Positions 26,164 through 35,350 are shown, counted from the first letter of the stretch. The stretch is 64,000 nucleotides of DNA from Abyssibius alkaniclasticus (GCF_020447305.1 NZ_CP095732.1:248001-312000), one strand, 5' to 3'. A program made the numbers and translations. The notes: a model not told the origin generated them from the sequence alone.

Positions 26164-26835
26164 ATGACACGCAAGATGAAGCTGACGCGCGCGCTTGTCG
26201 ATAAAATCGCCGCCACGATCCCCGACCCGGGCCCGATGCCCGATGTCGAAGCGCTGAACACCGAGGCGGCGATTGCCGCGCGCCATGCCGATGCTCTGGC
26301 CGCCCGCCCGCCGGGGCCGTTTTGGGTTTTTGCCTTTGGCTCGCTCATCTGGAACCCCGGCGTGCCGGTTGAAGCGCGCTGTGCTGCGCGGGCCGAAGGC
26401 TGGCACCGCGCCTTCTGCCTTGGGCCGGATACGCGCTATCGCGGCAACCCGGATGCGCCGGGGATCATGCTTAGCCTTGCGCCCGGCGGGCAGTGCAACG
26501 GCGTGGCCTTGCGCCTGCCCGAGGCGGATATTGCGGCGCATCTGATGACCCTGATCACCCGCGAGCCGCCCGCGCCGCCCGTCTGGCTGGACCTGACAAG
26601 CGATGATGGCCCGATCAGGGCGCTGTGCTTTGTCGCCCCGACTGACGAGATCGTGCGCACAAGCGGGTTGAGCCTTTCGCAAATCGCCCGACAGATTGCC
26701 CCCGCCGTGGGGATGTTTGGCAATATGCCCGATTACGTGCTGAACACGGTTGAGCAGCTGGAAGCCGCTGGCCTGCATGATGAAATGCTCTGGGAGCTTC
26801 AGGCGCTTTTGGCCGATGAACTGGCCGCGCTTTGA
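26164..26835 (+). CDS. Gamma-glutamylcyclotransferase, ChaC-like
   Basis: The 223-residue product resembles ChaC-type glutathione-specific gamma-glutamylcyclotransferases, which cleave glutathione to 5-oxoproline and Cys-Gly. It has VFAFGSLIWNPGVPVE (the usual form is YGSLIW), a GWHRAFCLGPDTRYRGNPDA block, LSLAPGGQCNGVALRL, and a C-terminal YVLNTVEQLEAAGL. AAGGGGG precedes the ATG. It follows pgeF by 19 nt and probably closes the lgt operon. Confidence 0.88.
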   Translation: MTRKMKLTRALVDKIAATIPDPGPMPDVEALNTEAAIAARHADALAARPPGPFWVFAFGSLIWNPGVPVEARCAARAEGWHRAFCLGPDTRYRGNPDAPGIMLSLAPGGQCNGVALRLPEADIAAHLMTLITREPPAPPVWLDLTSDDGPIRALCFVAPTDEIVRTSGLSLSQIARQIAPAVGMFGNMPDYVLNTVEQLEAAGLHDEMLWELQALLADELAAL

Positions 26836-26887
26836 GCTTTGCGCCATCCGTGGCACAATGAGCGCGCGAAATTCATAGGAGAGACAT

Positions 26888-27259
26888 ATGGCACTCGGTG
26901 CATTTTCGGTCAGTCTGGCGGTAAAGGATATCGCAAAATCGCGGGCCTTTTACGAGGCGCTCGGCTTTGAGAAATTCCACGGCGATCAGGCGCAGGGCTG
27001 GCTGATAATGGCCAATGGCGATGCGAAAATCGGGCTGTTTCAGGGGATGTTCGAAGGCAATATCCTGACCTTCAACCCCGGATGGGACCAGAACGCCCAG
27101 CCGGTTGAAGGCTTCGAGGATGTGCGCGAGATTCAGAAAAAGCTGAAAGCGGCGGGGATCGTGTTGAGCAGCGAAGCCGACGAGGCCACCACCGGCCCGG
27201 CCAGCGCCACATGCATCGACCCCGATGGCAATGCCGTGCTGATTGACCAGCACGTTTAG
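26888..27259 (+). CDS. VOC (glyoxalase/dioxygenase fold) family protein
   Basis: The 123-residue single-domain protein has the vicinal oxygen chelate pattern: FSVSLAVKDIAKSRAFYEALGF at the N-terminus and CIDPDGNAVLIDQH at the C-terminus. Metal-ligand residues are not fully convincing: the first strand carries Ser rather than His. It may therefore be a binding protein rather than an enzyme. AGGAGA precedes the ATG. It is convergent with the Lrp-type gene, 6 nt away. Confidence 0.85.
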   Translation: MALGAFSVSLAVKDIAKSRAFYEALGFEKFHGDQAQGWLIMANGDAKIGLFQGMFEGNILTFNPGWDQNAQPVEGFEDVREIQKKLKAAGIVLSSEADEATTGPASATCIDPDGNAVLIDQHV

Positions 27260-27265
27260 GCGGGT

Positions 27266-27766
27266 TCAGTCTTCGGCCTCGGCGCGGGCTTCCAGAATGT
27301 CGAAGGGCACGCCGGGCTCGTCCTTGGCGCAGCGGATGACAAGGCTGGTGCGCACGGCGGCGACATTGGGCGCGCTGGTAAGATGTTCGGTCAGAAAGCT
27401 CTGGAAGCTCGAAAGATCGGGGGCGACGCATTTCAGAATGAAATCTATCTCACCATTGAGCATGTGGCATTCGCGCACGAAGGGCCAGGTGCGGGCCTGT
27501 GCCTCGAACGCCGCAAGGTCTTTTTCGGCCTGTGAATGCAGCCCGACCATTGCAAAGACCTGCACCTCGAACCCCAAGGCACGCGCGTTGACCGTGGCAT
27601 GATAGCCGGTCAGCAGGCCCATGTCTTCGAGCGCGCGCACACGGCGCAGGCAGGGCGGCGCGGAAATGCCCACGCGTTGCGACAGTTCAACATTGGTCAT
27701 CCGCCCGTCGGCCTGCAATTCGGCAAGGATTCTACGGTCAATCGGGTCGAGCTTGATATGGGGCAT
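27266..27766 (-). CDS. Lrp/AsnC family transcriptional regulator
   Basis: The 166-residue product has the Lrp layout: an N-terminal helix-turn-helix (LDPIDRRILAELQADGRMTN with LSQRVGISAPPCLRRVRALE) and a C-terminal RAM ligand-binding domain (about 70-150). The start MPHIKLDP fits the family; an upstream extension to 27895 was rejected as running through the intergenic region. It is divergent from trxB, an arrangement I recall as conserved in Rhodobacterales, so it may control trxB. Its effector, probably an amino acid, is unknown. Confidence 0.92.
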   Translation of the reverse strand: MPHIKLDPIDRRILAELQADGRMTNVELSQRVGISAPPCLRRVRALEDMGLLTGYHATVNARALGFEVQVFAMVGLHSQAEKDLAAFEAQARTWPFVRECHMLNGEIDFILKCVAPDLSSFQSFLTEHLTSAPNVAAVRTSLVIRCAKDEPGVPFDILEARAEAED

Positions 27767-27936
27767 AGGCTGTTGCTGGGCATCCACGGTGAGTTTACGT
27801 CTGATTACGCGGTTGCGCCCGTTTGCGCAATAATATTTCAAGCAAGCACGGCAAATCATGCCACGATTCATAGGGTTTTCACTGCCCGCGGCCATGCCTA
27901 TATAGGCGGGGAAACATATTCATGCATGAGGCCGCC

Positions 27937-28872
27937 ATGTCCGAGACCCGCCACACCCGCCTTCTGATCATCGGTTCCGGCCCGGCAGGCTATACCGCCG
28001 GGGTTTATGGCGCGCGCGCCATGCTGGAGCCGATTTTGGTGCAGGGCATCCAGCCCGGCGGGCAGTTGACCATTACCACCGAGGTTGAAAACTGGCCCGG
28101 CCTGAAGGAAGTGCAGGGGCCGGATTTGATGGTGGCGATGGAAGAACACGCCACCGCTGCGGGCACCGAGATTATCGGCGACCACATCAACAGCGTGGAT
28201 CTGTCCAAACGCCCCTTCGTGGCCAAAGGCGACAGCGGCACGACCTATATTGCCGAGGCGCTGGTGCTGGCCACGGGTGCGCAGGCGCGCTGGCTGGGGC
28301 TGGAAAGCGAGGAAAAGTTCAAGGGCAAGGGCGTTTCGGCCTGTGCCACTTGCGATGGGTTCTTTTACCGCGGGGCCGAGGTTGTGGTGATTGGCGGCGG
28401 CAATACGGCGGTTGAAGAGGCGCTGTTCCTGACGAAATTCGCCACGAAAGTTACGCTGATCCACCGCCGCGATACGCTGCGTGCCGAACGGATTTTGCAA
28501 GACCGGCTGATGAAGAACCCGAAAATCGAAACCCTGTGGTTTCATGAGTTGGACGAGGTTCTGGGCGATGAAAGCGGTGTGACCGGCGTGCGCGTAAAAC
28601 ACGCCAGAACCGGCGAAACGCAGGAGCTAAACTGCGCCGGCGTATTTGTGGCCATCGGCCATGCGCCCGCCTCCGAATTGGTGAAAGACCAGTTGGAAAC
28701 CCATATGGGCGGTTATGTGGTCACCGCCCCTGATTCCACCGCCACCAGCATTCCCGGTGTGTTTGCGGCGGGCGATCTGACAGATCATGTCTACCGCCAG
28801 GCCGTAACCAGTGCCGGCATGGGCTGTATGGCCGCGCTCGAGGCGGAACGCTTTCTGAGCGGCGAGGACTAA
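27937..28872 (+). CDS. trxB: Thioredoxin-disulfide reductase
   Basis: This 311-residue flavoenzyme reduces thioredoxin with NADPH. The FAD motif [11 protein letters not shown] is at about residues 11-21, the redox-active CATC at Cys136/Cys139, the NADPH motif [14 protein letters not shown] follows, and [16 protein letters not shown] closes the FAD site. The ATG at 27937 is preferred (GAGG at 5 nt); an ATG at 27922 would add five residues. It may support the peroxiredoxin system. Confidence 0.95.
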   Translation: MSETRHTRLLIIGSGPAGYTAGVYGARAMLEPILVQGIQPGGQLTITTEVENWPGLKEVQGPDLMVAMEEHATAAGTEIIGDHINSVDLSKRPFVAKGDSGTTYIAEALVLATGAQARWLGLESEEKFKGKGVSACATCDGFFYRGAEVVVIGGGNTAVEEALFLTKFATKVTLIHRRDTLRAERILQDRLMKNPKIETLWFHELDEVLGDESGVTGVRVKHARTGETQELNCAGVFVAIGHAPASELVKDQLETHMGGYVVTAPDSTATSIPGVFAAGDLTDHVYRQAVTSAGMGCMAALEAERFLSGED

Positions 28873-28999
28873 ACAGAACGGGGTTTTGCCCTGCCTTAAT
28901 TGTGCCGAATACCTATTCTAATTGAACGGCAACCCGTTGCAATTGCCGCTTGGCAGGTGCAATACGCAGCCAAATTCGCGCTTTTACACAGGAATTACA

Positions 29000-30706
29000 A
29001 TGACCGCCGCCAACCTTGCCCCGATCCCCGAGCTTTATGTTTCCTATGACAGCGCCGCCAAGCTGAAGCGCGAAGCGGCCAATCTGCCAAGCTGGGATTT
29101 GAGCCAGCGGCAGGTTTGCGATCTGGAATTGCTGATGAATGGCGGCTTCCAGCCACTAACCGGCTTTCTGGGGCAGGCCGATTATGAAAGCGTGCGCGAC
29201 ACGATGCGCACAGCCTCCGGTGCGCTTTGGCCGATGCCGATCACGCTCGATGTGACCGAGAAATTCGCCGAAAGCGTGGCTGTGGGTCAGGACATTGCGC
29301 TGCGCGATGCCGAAGGGGTTATTCTGGCCACGCTGTCAATCTCCGATATCTGGGCGCCCGACCGTGAGGCCGAGGCGCAGGCGGTGTTCGGCACGACCGA
29401 CCTCAAGCACCCCGCCGTCAACTTTCTGCTGAACAAATCCAACCCCGTCTATATTGGCGGGGCGATTACCGGCATTCAGGCGCCCGTGCATTACGATTTT
29501 CGCGGCAGCCGCAACACACCGAACGAGCTGCGCGCCTATTTCCGCAAAATGGGCTGGCGGCGGATTGTGGCCTTTCAAACCCGCAACCCGCTGCACCGCG
29601 CGCATCAGGAACTGACCTTCCGCGCCGCCAAGGAAGCACAGGCCAACCTGCTGATCCATCCGGTTGTGGGCATGACCAAGCCCGGCGATATCGACCATTT
29701 CACCCGCGTGCGTTGTTACGAGGCGGTGCTAGATAAATACCCCTCCTCGACCACGCATCTGAGCCTGCTGAACCTGGCAATGCGCATGGGTGGCCCGCGC
29801 GAGGCGCTGTGGCACGCGATTATCCGCAAGAACCACGGCTGCACCCATATGATTGTGGGCCGCGACCATGCCGGGCCGGGCAAGAACAGCCAGGGGCAGG
29901 ATTTTTATGGCCCCTATGATGCGCAGGAACTGGTGCGCCAGCATCAGGAGGAAGTCGGCATTGAAATGGTCGACTTCAAGCAGATGGTCTATGTGCAGGA
30001 AAAAGCCCAATACGAGCCGCGCGACGAGGTGGCCGAGGGCATGACGATTCTGGATATTTCCGGCACCGAGTTGCGCCGCCGTCTCTCGGAAGGGCTGGAA
30101 ATTCCGGAATGGTTCAGCTTTCCCGATGTGGTCAAGGAACTGCGCCGCACCAAGCCTGCCCGCTCCAAACAAGGCTTCACCGTGTTTTTCACCGGGCTGT
30201 CGGGCTCGGGCAAATCGACCATTGCCAATGCGCTGATGGTCAAACTGATGGAGATGGGTGGCCGGCCCGTGACATTGCTCGACGGGGATGTGGTGCGCAA
30301 GAACCTGTCCTCGGAGCTTGGCTTTTCCAAAGAACACCGCGATTTGAACATTCGCCGCATCGGCTATGTCGCCAGCGAAATCACCAAGAATGGTGGCATT
30401 GCCATTTGCGCGCCGATTGCACCCTATACCGCGACCCGTGCCGCTGTGCGCGAGGAGATCGAGGCCTTTGGCGCCTTTGTCGAAGTGCATGTGGCCACCA
30501 GCCTTGAGGAATGCGAGCGCCGCGACCGCAAGGGGCTTTACCAGCTTGCGCGCGAAGGCAAGATAAAGGAATTCACCGGCATTTCAGACCCTTATGAAGT
30601 GCCGGAACTGCCGGAACTGCGGCTGGATACCGAGAATATCGAGGTGGATAACTGCGCCCATCAGGTGATTTTGAAACTGGAGCAGATGGGGCTGATTGCC
30701 GGATAG
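29000..30706 (+). CDS. sat: Bifunctional sulfate adenylyltransferase/adenylylsulfate kinase
   Basis: The 568-residue fusion activates sulfate to APS and then PAPS for assimilation. The N-terminal PUA-like and ATP sulfurylase domains hold QTRNPLHRAH (193-202) and GRDHAGPG. The C-terminal APS kinase starts near residue 390 with the P-loop GLSGSGKST (400-408), then LDGDVVRKNLSSELGFS and RRIGYVASEI. The fused order (sulfurylase first) is the bacterial/fungal-like arrangement found in many Rhodobacterales in place of CysND. AGGA precedes the ATG. No other sulfur genes are adjacent. Confidence 0.95.
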   Translation: MTAANLAPIPELYVSYDSAAKLKREAANLPSWDLSQRQVCDLELLMNGGFQPLTGFLGQADYESVRDTMRTASGALWPMPITLDVTEKFAESVAVGQDIALRDAEGVILATLSISDIWAPDREAEAQAVFGTTDLKHPAVNFLLNKSNPVYIGGAITGIQAPVHYDFRGSRNTPNELRAYFRKMGWRRIVAFQTRNPLHRAHQELTFRAAKEAQANLLIHPVVGMTKPGDIDHFTRVRCYEAVLDKYPSSTTHLSLLNLAMRMGGPREALWHAIIRKNHGCTHMIVGRDHAGPGKNSQGQDFYGPYDAQELVRQHQEEVGIEMVDFKQMVYVQEKAQYEPRDEVAEGMTILDISGTELRRRLSEGLEIPEWFSFPDVVKELRRTKPARSKQGFTVFFTGLSGSGKSTIANALMVKLMEMGGRPVTLLDGDVVRKNLSSELGFSKEHRDLNIRRIGYVASEITKNGGIAICAPIAPYTATRAAVREEIEAFGAFVEVHVATSLEECERRDRKGLYQLAREGKIKEFTGISDPYEVPELPELRLDTENIEVDNCAHQVILKLEQMGLIAG

Positions 30707-30716
30707 GCCGCAGAGC

Positions 30717-30792
30717 TGCGCCGCCCCGGGCTCGACCCGGGGCCTTTTGGCCGCAGAACCAGAGGTCCCGGGTCAAGCCCGGGACGGCGCGC
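30717..30792. repeat. CCCGGG palindromic repeat, copy C
   Basis: Two hairpins lie downstream of the sulfate-activation gene: CGCCCCGGGCTCGACCCGG then GGTCCCGGGTCAAGCCCGGG, with outer GCGCCG/CGGCGC pairing. It is the same family as the copies at 16890, 44994 and 48991. The adjacent 30793-30873 holds no gene that I can see. Confidence 0.7.
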
Positions 30793-30873
30793 GCGGCCGC
30801 ACCAATGTCACCCCGAACATGCAATCGACCGATTTACTGTTGTTCGGCCTGAGTTGCGCAATGCGCAGGTCGA

Positions 30874-31101
30874 CTAATGCACCGACACTGGCGCCATGTT
30901 ATGCTCGCGCGCCAAAGCAAAGGCCAGGTCGCGGTCGGCGACAAGTGCCAGGCGCTGGCCATTGGCATCATGCACGGCGAAAATATTTGGCATTTCGGCG
31001 GTTTGATCGCGCATATCCTTTGGCAGGTCGGCACGTTTGACGGGGCGGATATAGACCATCCGGTTCTCTTCGGTATCGCCGAAGTTATATGGGGTATGCA
31101 T
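30874..31101 (-). CDS. DUF1150 family protein
   Basis: The 75-residue product matches DUF1150: YNFGDTEENRMVYIRPVKRADLP at the N-terminus and VADRDLAFALAREHNMAPVSVH at the end. No function is known. It lies 9 nt downstream of the hsp20 gene on the same strand, a pairing I recall as conserved in Rhodobacterales, which hints at a stress-linked role. There is no signal peptide or membrane segment. Confidence 0.88.
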   Translation of the reverse strand: MHTPYNFGDTEENRMVYIRPVKRADLPKDMRDQTAEMPNIFAVHDANGQRLALVADRDLAFALAREHNMAPVSVH

Positions 31102-31110
31102 GGCGGCCTC

Positions 31111-31515
31111 CTATCCGTTGATTTTGATCTTGCGCACAACCGATTGCGGCTGCTGCCGCGTCAGGTCGATATGCAGCAAGCCGTTCTCCAGCCAGGCGCC
31201 GCGCACCTCCACCCCATCGGCCAGCACGAAGCTGCGCAGGAATTGCCGCGCGGCGATGCCGCGATGCAGGAACACGCGCTCGGGCCCGTCATCGAGCTGA
31301 TTGCCGGCGATTTTAAGCTGCGCATCTTCGATGGTTATGGTCAGGTTTTCTTCGGCAAAACCGGCAACCGCAAGGGTAATGCGATAGGCGTTATCGCCGG
31401 ATTGTTCGATATTATACGGGGGGTAGCCATCATTCTTGGTGGAGCGTTCCACCAGACGATCGAGCTGCTCAAACCCCAGCAGGAAAGGGTGGGTGGCAAA
31501 ACTTGCCTTGGTCAT
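31111..31515 (-). CDS. Hsp20/alpha-crystallin family small heat-shock protein
   Basis: The 134-residue chaperone holds unfolding proteins without ATP. After SFATHPFLLGFEQLDRLVER comes PPYNIEQSGDNAYRITLAVA, the start of the alpha-crystallin domain, then FAEENLTITIEDAQLKIAG and a terminal strand region. The C-terminal IxI motif appears as IKING. Two ATGs (31521 and 31515) are possible; AAAAGGG fits either. A heat-shock-type promoter lies about 65 bp upstream. It is co-transcribed with the DUF1150 gene. Confidence 0.92.
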   Translation of the reverse strand: MTKASFATHPFLLGFEQLDRLVERSTKNDGYPPYNIEQSGDNAYRITLAVAGFAEENLTITIEDAQLKIAGNQLDDGPERVFLHRGIAARQFLRSFVLADGVEVRGAWLENGLLHIDLTRQQPQSVVRKIKING

Positions 31516-31579
31516 GGTCATAAAGCCCTTTTGCGAAGCGACTTGGCATTGCGGCCCCAAACGGGCACCGTAGCCATTA

Positions 31580-31608
31580 ATATGGGCAGCAGGCGCGGCG
31601 GATGCAAG
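31580..31608 (-). promoter_or_regulatory. Putative RpoH (sigma-32) promoter of hsp20
   Basis: On the minus strand CTTGCA (31603-31608), 17 bp, then CCATAT (31580-31585) resembles the alphaproteobacterial sigma-32 pattern CTTG-N17/18-CYTAT. A sigma-70 reading (TTGCAT-N17-CATATT) is shifted by one base and also possible. Confidence 0.45.
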
Positions 31609-31664
31609 CCCTTGCCCACCCACTTGCACGGGGCTAGTTTGGAAGCGCGCGAACGGGATATGCC

Positions 31665-31883
31665 ATGACCAATTTCAACACGATGAGCCATGACGAGATT
31701 TTGCGCTATGAGCTGGCGCGGCTGAAGGAAGAGCACCGCGACCTTGATACCGCCATCGCCGCCATGCACGATGCCAATCGCGGCGATGCGCTGGTGTTGA
31801 AGCGGTTGAAGCGGCAAAAGCTGGCCCTGAAGGACCGGATTTTCCGGATCGAGGATGAGTTGAACCCGGATATTATTGCCTAG
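31665..31883 (+). CDS. YdcH (DUF465) family protein
   Basis: The 72-residue product is a small charged helical hairpin of the DUF465/YdcH family: LARLKEEHRDLDTAIAAMH and LVLKRLKRQKLALKDRIFRIED are the two typical halves. The function is unknown. Its TAG stop overlaps the TAG stop of the convergent DUF3995 gene by 4 nt (CTAG). Confidence 0.88.
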   Translation: MTNFNTMSHDEILRYELARLKEEHRDLDTAIAAMHDANRGDALVLKRLKRQKLALKDRIFRIEDELNPDIIA

Positions 31884-32272
31884 AGCTGAGAAGCCAGCCC
31901 CGCCCCGATGACTAAACATAACGGGCCGTAATAGCGGCGGTCGAGCCGCGCGAAGGGCTGCTCGGGCGTGATGCGCCGCCAGGCGGGGCTATAGGCGGCC
32001 AGCCCGCGCAGGGTGAACACCGCCGCAGCACCTGCCAGCCCCAGGCTGCGCCATGTGCCATGTGGCCAGCCCAGCAGCAACCAGATCACCGCCATCAGTG
32101 CCACCGCCACCAGCGCCGAAGGCACAGCGCCCGGCATTTTGCGGATACCTTTGAACCCGGCAATGGCGCGGGCGAGCTGCGCCTCGTCCCGTATCGGCCA
32201 CCAAAAGCCGATAGCCCAGAGAAGGTGCAGGGCAGCAAGCGCGGTTAGAATGGTGGTGAGAATCCATATCAT
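31880..32272 (-). CDS. DUF3995 family membrane protein
   Basis: The 130-residue product has four predicted membrane segments and matches DUF3995: LLWAIGFWWPIRDEAQLARA, a central GAVPSALVAVALMAVIWLLL, and RRYYGPLCLVIGAGL at the end. No function is known. It overlaps the YdcH stop and is divergent from purE. Confidence 0.82.
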   Translation of the reverse strand: MIWILTTILTALAALHLLWAIGFWWPIRDEAQLARAIAGFKGIRKMPGAVPSALVAVALMAVIWLLLGWPHGTWRSLGLAGAAAVFTLRGLAAYSPAWRRITPEQPFARLDRRYYGPLCLVIGAGLASQL

Positions 32273-32378
32273 GCGCGCAGCCTAGCAGCCGCACGGGCGC
32301 ACAGATATGCGGCAAACCGCCCTTGCCCCCGGCAGCCCTGCGGCTATGATGCGCGCTTCAATTCTGAAAGGGGCGGTC

Positions 32379-32864
32379 ATGGGCATCTCGGTCGGTATCA
32401 TCATGGGCAGCCAGTCAGACTGGCCAACTCTGCGCAAGGCGGCCGAGTTGCTCGACGAGCTTGGTGTGGCTTACGAATCGAAGATCGTCTCCGCCCATCG
32501 CACGCCCGACAGGTTGTGGGACTATGGCCGTTCCGCCGCCAGCCGTGGCCTGCAGGTGATCATTGCCGGCGCAGGCGGGGCGGCGCATTTGCCCGGCATG
32601 ATGGCCAGCAAAACCCGCATTCCGGTGCTGGGTGTGCCGATTGAAACCAAGTCGCTAGGCGGGCTCGATAGCCTTTATTCCATCGTGCAAATGCCGCGCG
32701 GCTTTCCCGTGGGCACAATGGCGATAGGGGCGGCGGGTGCCGCCAATGCCGGGTTGATGGCGGCGGGCATTCTGGCGCTGCATGACGCAGCACTTGCCGC
32801 GCGGCTTGATGCGTGGCGCGACGCCCTCTCAGCCTCAATCCCCGAGGAGCCGGTTGATGACTAG
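32379..32864 (+). CDS. purE: 5-(carboxyamino)imidazole ribonucleotide mutase
   Basis: This 161-residue class I PurE converts N5-CAIR to CAIR in purine synthesis. The signature MGSQSDWPT is near the N-terminus, followed by [24 protein letters not shown] and [11 protein letters not shown]. The start at 32379 has AAAGGGG upstream; the longer frame is not supported. It overlaps purK by 8 nt, so the two are coupled. Confidence 0.96.
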   Translation: MGISVGIIMGSQSDWPTLRKAAELLDELGVAYESKIVSAHRTPDRLWDYGRSAASRGLQVIIAGAGGAAHLPGMMASKTRIPVLGVPIETKSLGGLDSLYSIVQMPRGFPVGTMAIGAAGAANAGLMAAGILALHDAALAARLDAWRDALSASIPEEPVDD

Positions 32865-33933
32865 CCAGCAACCCATTGGCCCCCTGCCCCCCGGCGCAAC
32901 CATCGGCATTCTGGGCGGCGGGCAGCTTGGCCGGATGCTCAGCGTGGCCGCCAGCCGCCTTGGACTTGCCTGCCACATTTATGACCCCGATGCGAACGCC
33001 CCCGCCGCACAGGTGGCCGCCAAGCATGTGGTGGCGGGCTATGATGACATCGCTGCGCTAACGGCCTTTGCCCGGGGCGTTGATGTCATCACCTATGAAT
33101 TCGAGAATATCCCCACCGCCGCGCTGGATGCGTTGGAGGCTTTGCGCCCCATCCACCCCAACCGCCGCGCCTTGGCCACGGCACAAGACCGGATTGTTGA
33201 AAAACAGTTCCTCGTGGGGCTTGGCCTGAATGTTGCGCCCTTTGCGCCGGTTAACTCGCTGGCCGACCTGCAGGCCGCTTTGGCCAGCATCGGCACCCCC
33301 GCAATTCTGAAAACCACCCGCCTTGGCTATGACGGCAAGGGGCAGGTGCGGATCAACGCTACTGACGAGGCCGAGGCTGCCTGGGCGCAAATGACGGGTG
33401 CTGCATCCGTTCTGGAAGGCTTCGTGGCGTTTGAGCGTGAAATTTCGGTCATCGCCGCGCGCGGCCCCGATGGCGCTGTCACCTGCTATGACCCCGGCGA
33501 GAATGTGCATAAATCCGGGATCCTGCACACAACCACCGTGCCCGCCACGCTGAAGGCGGGCCAGCATATGGATGCGGTGCTGCTGGCGGGCCGCATTCTG
33601 AACGCGCTTGATTATATCGGCGTGATGGGGGTGGAGCTGTTCGTCACCGCCGCCGGCCTTATCGTCAACGAAATCGCGCCGCGCGTGCATAATTCAGGGC
33701 ATTGGACGCAAAACGCCTGCCTTGTGGACCAGTTCGAACAGCATATCCGCGCCATTGCAGGCTGGAAGCTGGGCGATGGCAGCCGCCATGCCAACGCCCT
33801 CATGACCAACCTGATCGGTGATGATGTGAACATCTGGCCAAGCACCACCGATGCGCTGCACCTTTACGGCAAAGCCGAAGCACGCCCGGGGCGCAAAATG
33901 GGCCATACGATACGGATATCGCCCAAAAGCTGA
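32857..33933 (+). CDS. purK: 5-(carboxyamino)imidazole ribonucleotide synthase
   Basis: This 358-residue ATP-grasp enzyme makes N5-CAIR from AIR, bicarbonate and ATP, the step before PurE. It has [30 protein letters not shown], the ATP-grasp core [14 protein letters not shown] and [13 protein letters not shown]. Its start lies inside purE. Its TGA stop is the beginning of a gene-end repeat, and a terminator follows about 75 nt later. Confidence 0.96.
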   Translation: MTSQQPIGPLPPGATIGILGGGQLGRMLSVAASRLGLACHIYDPDANAPAAQVAAKHVVAGYDDIAALTAFARGVDVITYEFENIPTAALDALEALRPIHPNRRALATAQDRIVEKQFLVGLGLNVAPFAPVNSLADLQAALASIGTPAILKTTRLGYDGKGQVRINATDEAEAAWAQMTGAASVLEGFVAFEREISVIAARGPDGAVTCYDPGENVHKSGILHTTTVPATLKAGQHMDAVLLAGRILNALDYIGVMGVELFVTAAGLIVNEIAPRVHNSGHWTQNACLVDQFEQHIRAIAGWKLGDGSRHANALMTNLIGDDVNIWPSTTDALHLYGKAEARPGRKMGHTIRISPKS

Positions 33934-33970
33934 TCATCTTTTGCTCAAAAATATCCCCGCCGGAGGCATC
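33931..33970 (+). repeat. Gene-end repeat element, copy 3
   Basis: TGATCATCTTTTGCTCAAAA then ATATCCCCGCCGGAGGCATC. It differs from copy 1 by one base in this stretch, and again includes the stop codon (here of purK) as its first three bases. Confidence 0.7.
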
Positions 33971-34002
33971 CGGCCTTTCGCACAAAGCCTGTCGCCCCCA
34001 AC

Positions 34003-34032
34003 AAAAAACCCCGGCAAAACCGGGGCTTTTTA
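34003..34032. terminator. Bidirectional rho-independent terminator
   Basis: The stem CCCCGG (34009-34014) pairs with CCGGGG (34020-34025) across CAAAA; it has AAAAAA on the left and CTTTTT on the right. It can terminate purK on the plus strand and the YegP-like gene on the minus strand. Confidence 0.75.
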
Positions 34033-34047
34033 GCGTATTGCGGCCGT

Positions 34048-34359
34048 TTAGCCCGCATATCCCTGCCGCGCGGCATTCGCTTCGGCGTCGCCCTTGGCTT
34101 TGTAGCCTTCCGAAGAAGCGCCCACGATCTGCCCGTTGGAGGCTTTGCGCCGCCAGCGGTGTTCGCCGCGTTTATCGGTGTAAAACTCCCATTTGTCGCT
34201 GTCTTTCGGGCCACGGTTCATATTGGCCTCGCAATCCGACTTGGATTTGTAACCCTCACAGGCCGCGCCGACAATCTGGCCGTTGCTGGCCTTGCGCCGC
34301 CAGCGCCACTCGCCGCGCTTGTCCTGATACACTTCAAACTTGTCGTTTTCGCCCGCCAT
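34048..34359 (-). CDS. YegP family protein (two DUF1508 repeats)
   Basis: The 103-residue product consists of two about 45-residue DUF1508 repeats, residues 8-50 and 57-100. They share WRWRRKASNGQIVGA (first repeat) and HRWRRKASNGQIVGA (second), and EGYK-K-D-EAN tails. The function is unknown; the domain is a small beta-alpha unit. The ATG at 34357-34359 has AGGA 8 nt upstream. An extended frame to 34842 runs antisense to the DMT gene end and was rejected. Confidence 0.88.
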   Translation of the reverse strand: MAGENDKFEVYQDKRGEWRWRRKASNGQIVGAACEGYKSKSDCEANMNRGPKDSDKWEFYTDKRGEHRWRRKASNGQIVGASSEGYKAKGDAEANAARQGYAG

Positions 34360-34468
34360 AAATTCCATCCTGTTGCTGTGCCGGCCTGTGTCGGCGGCTT
34401 CATTTGGGGTGCGGCACCCGGCCACCTGCCCACCTTGCAAAAATCTTAACTGCGCTGCAAGCCCTTGG

Positions 34469-35293
34469 TTACTTGCCGCGGCTGTAAACGGCCAAGCCAA
34501 TTCCGCCCAGAATAAGCGCGCTGGCGAGCATGAAGGTGGGTGTTGGCGACTCTGCAAGCCAGATAATGCCACCGCCCAGCGCAATGATCGGCACGCAAAG
34601 CTGGGCAATGGCGGCAAGGCTGGCATCGAGCTTTGGCAGGGCATAATACCAGATTGCATAGCCCAACCCCGAGGCCAGCGCACCGGACGCAACGGCCAAG
34701 GCAATGCCCGGCGCATTTGCCCCACCACCCACAAGCGCCCATATAAGCAGGCCCAAAGGTGCGGCGCGCAGGAAGTTCCCGGCCGTTGCGGCCAAGGGTT
34801 GCTTTGTGTGGCGGCCAAGAAGCGAATAAATGCCCCAGCCAACGCCAGCAGCCAGCATAAGTGCCGAACCTATGGCAGACGGTGTGGCTGCGCCCGGCAC
34901 GAACAGCACGGCAAGGCCGACCAGCCCCAAACCCATTCCGAGCCAGCGGCCAAGTTGCGGGCGCTCGCCTTCGATAATGCCACCGGTGAACATGGTAATT
35001 TGGACGGCACCAAACAGGATAAGCGCGCCCAATCCGGCATCAAGGCTAAGATAGGCAAAGGAGAATGCGGCAGCATAGAGCAAAAGCGCCAATGCTGCGG
35101 GCCAGTTGCCAAAGCGTATGGCATTTTTCTGGCGGAGCGCCAGCAGCAATGCCAGCACAACGGCACCCGATGCAATGCGAATGGCTGTGAAGGCGGCGGC
35201 ATCTATCGCGCCATCAGCCAGTGCGGCGCGGGCAAGCACCGAATTGGCGGCAAAGGCAACCAGCGCAAGCAGGGTTATGAGCGTAATTTTCAT
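34469..35293 (-). CDS. EamA/DMT superfamily transporter
   Basis: The 274-residue inner-membrane protein has about ten hydrophobic segments in two EamA repeats (about 1-130 and 140-270), as in drug/metabolite exporters. The first repeat shows SVLARAALADGAIDAAAFTA and FLLYAAAFSFAY-like patterns. The substrate is unknown. AAAGGGG precedes the ATG. It is divergent from the ArsR-type gene, whose operator lies 58 bp upstream, so it could be part of that regulon. Confidence 0.88.
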   Translation of the reverse strand: MKITLITLLALVAFAANSVLARAALADGAIDAAAFTAIRIASGAVVLALLLALRQKNAIRFGNWPAALALLLYAAAFSFAYLSLDAGLGALILFGAVQITMFTGGIIEGERPQLGRWLGMGLGLVGLAVLFVPGAATPSAIGSALMLAAGVGWGIYSLLGRHTKQPLAATAGNFLRAAPLGLLIWALVGGGANAPGIALAVASGALASGLGYAIWYYALPKLDASLAAIAQLCVPIIALGGGIIWLAESPTPTFMLASALILGGIGLAVYSRGK

Positions 35294-35350
35294 AGCCCCT
35301 TTGACCCTAGCCAAGCGGCATGAGCAAGAGGCTGACATTTCACATTGCCG

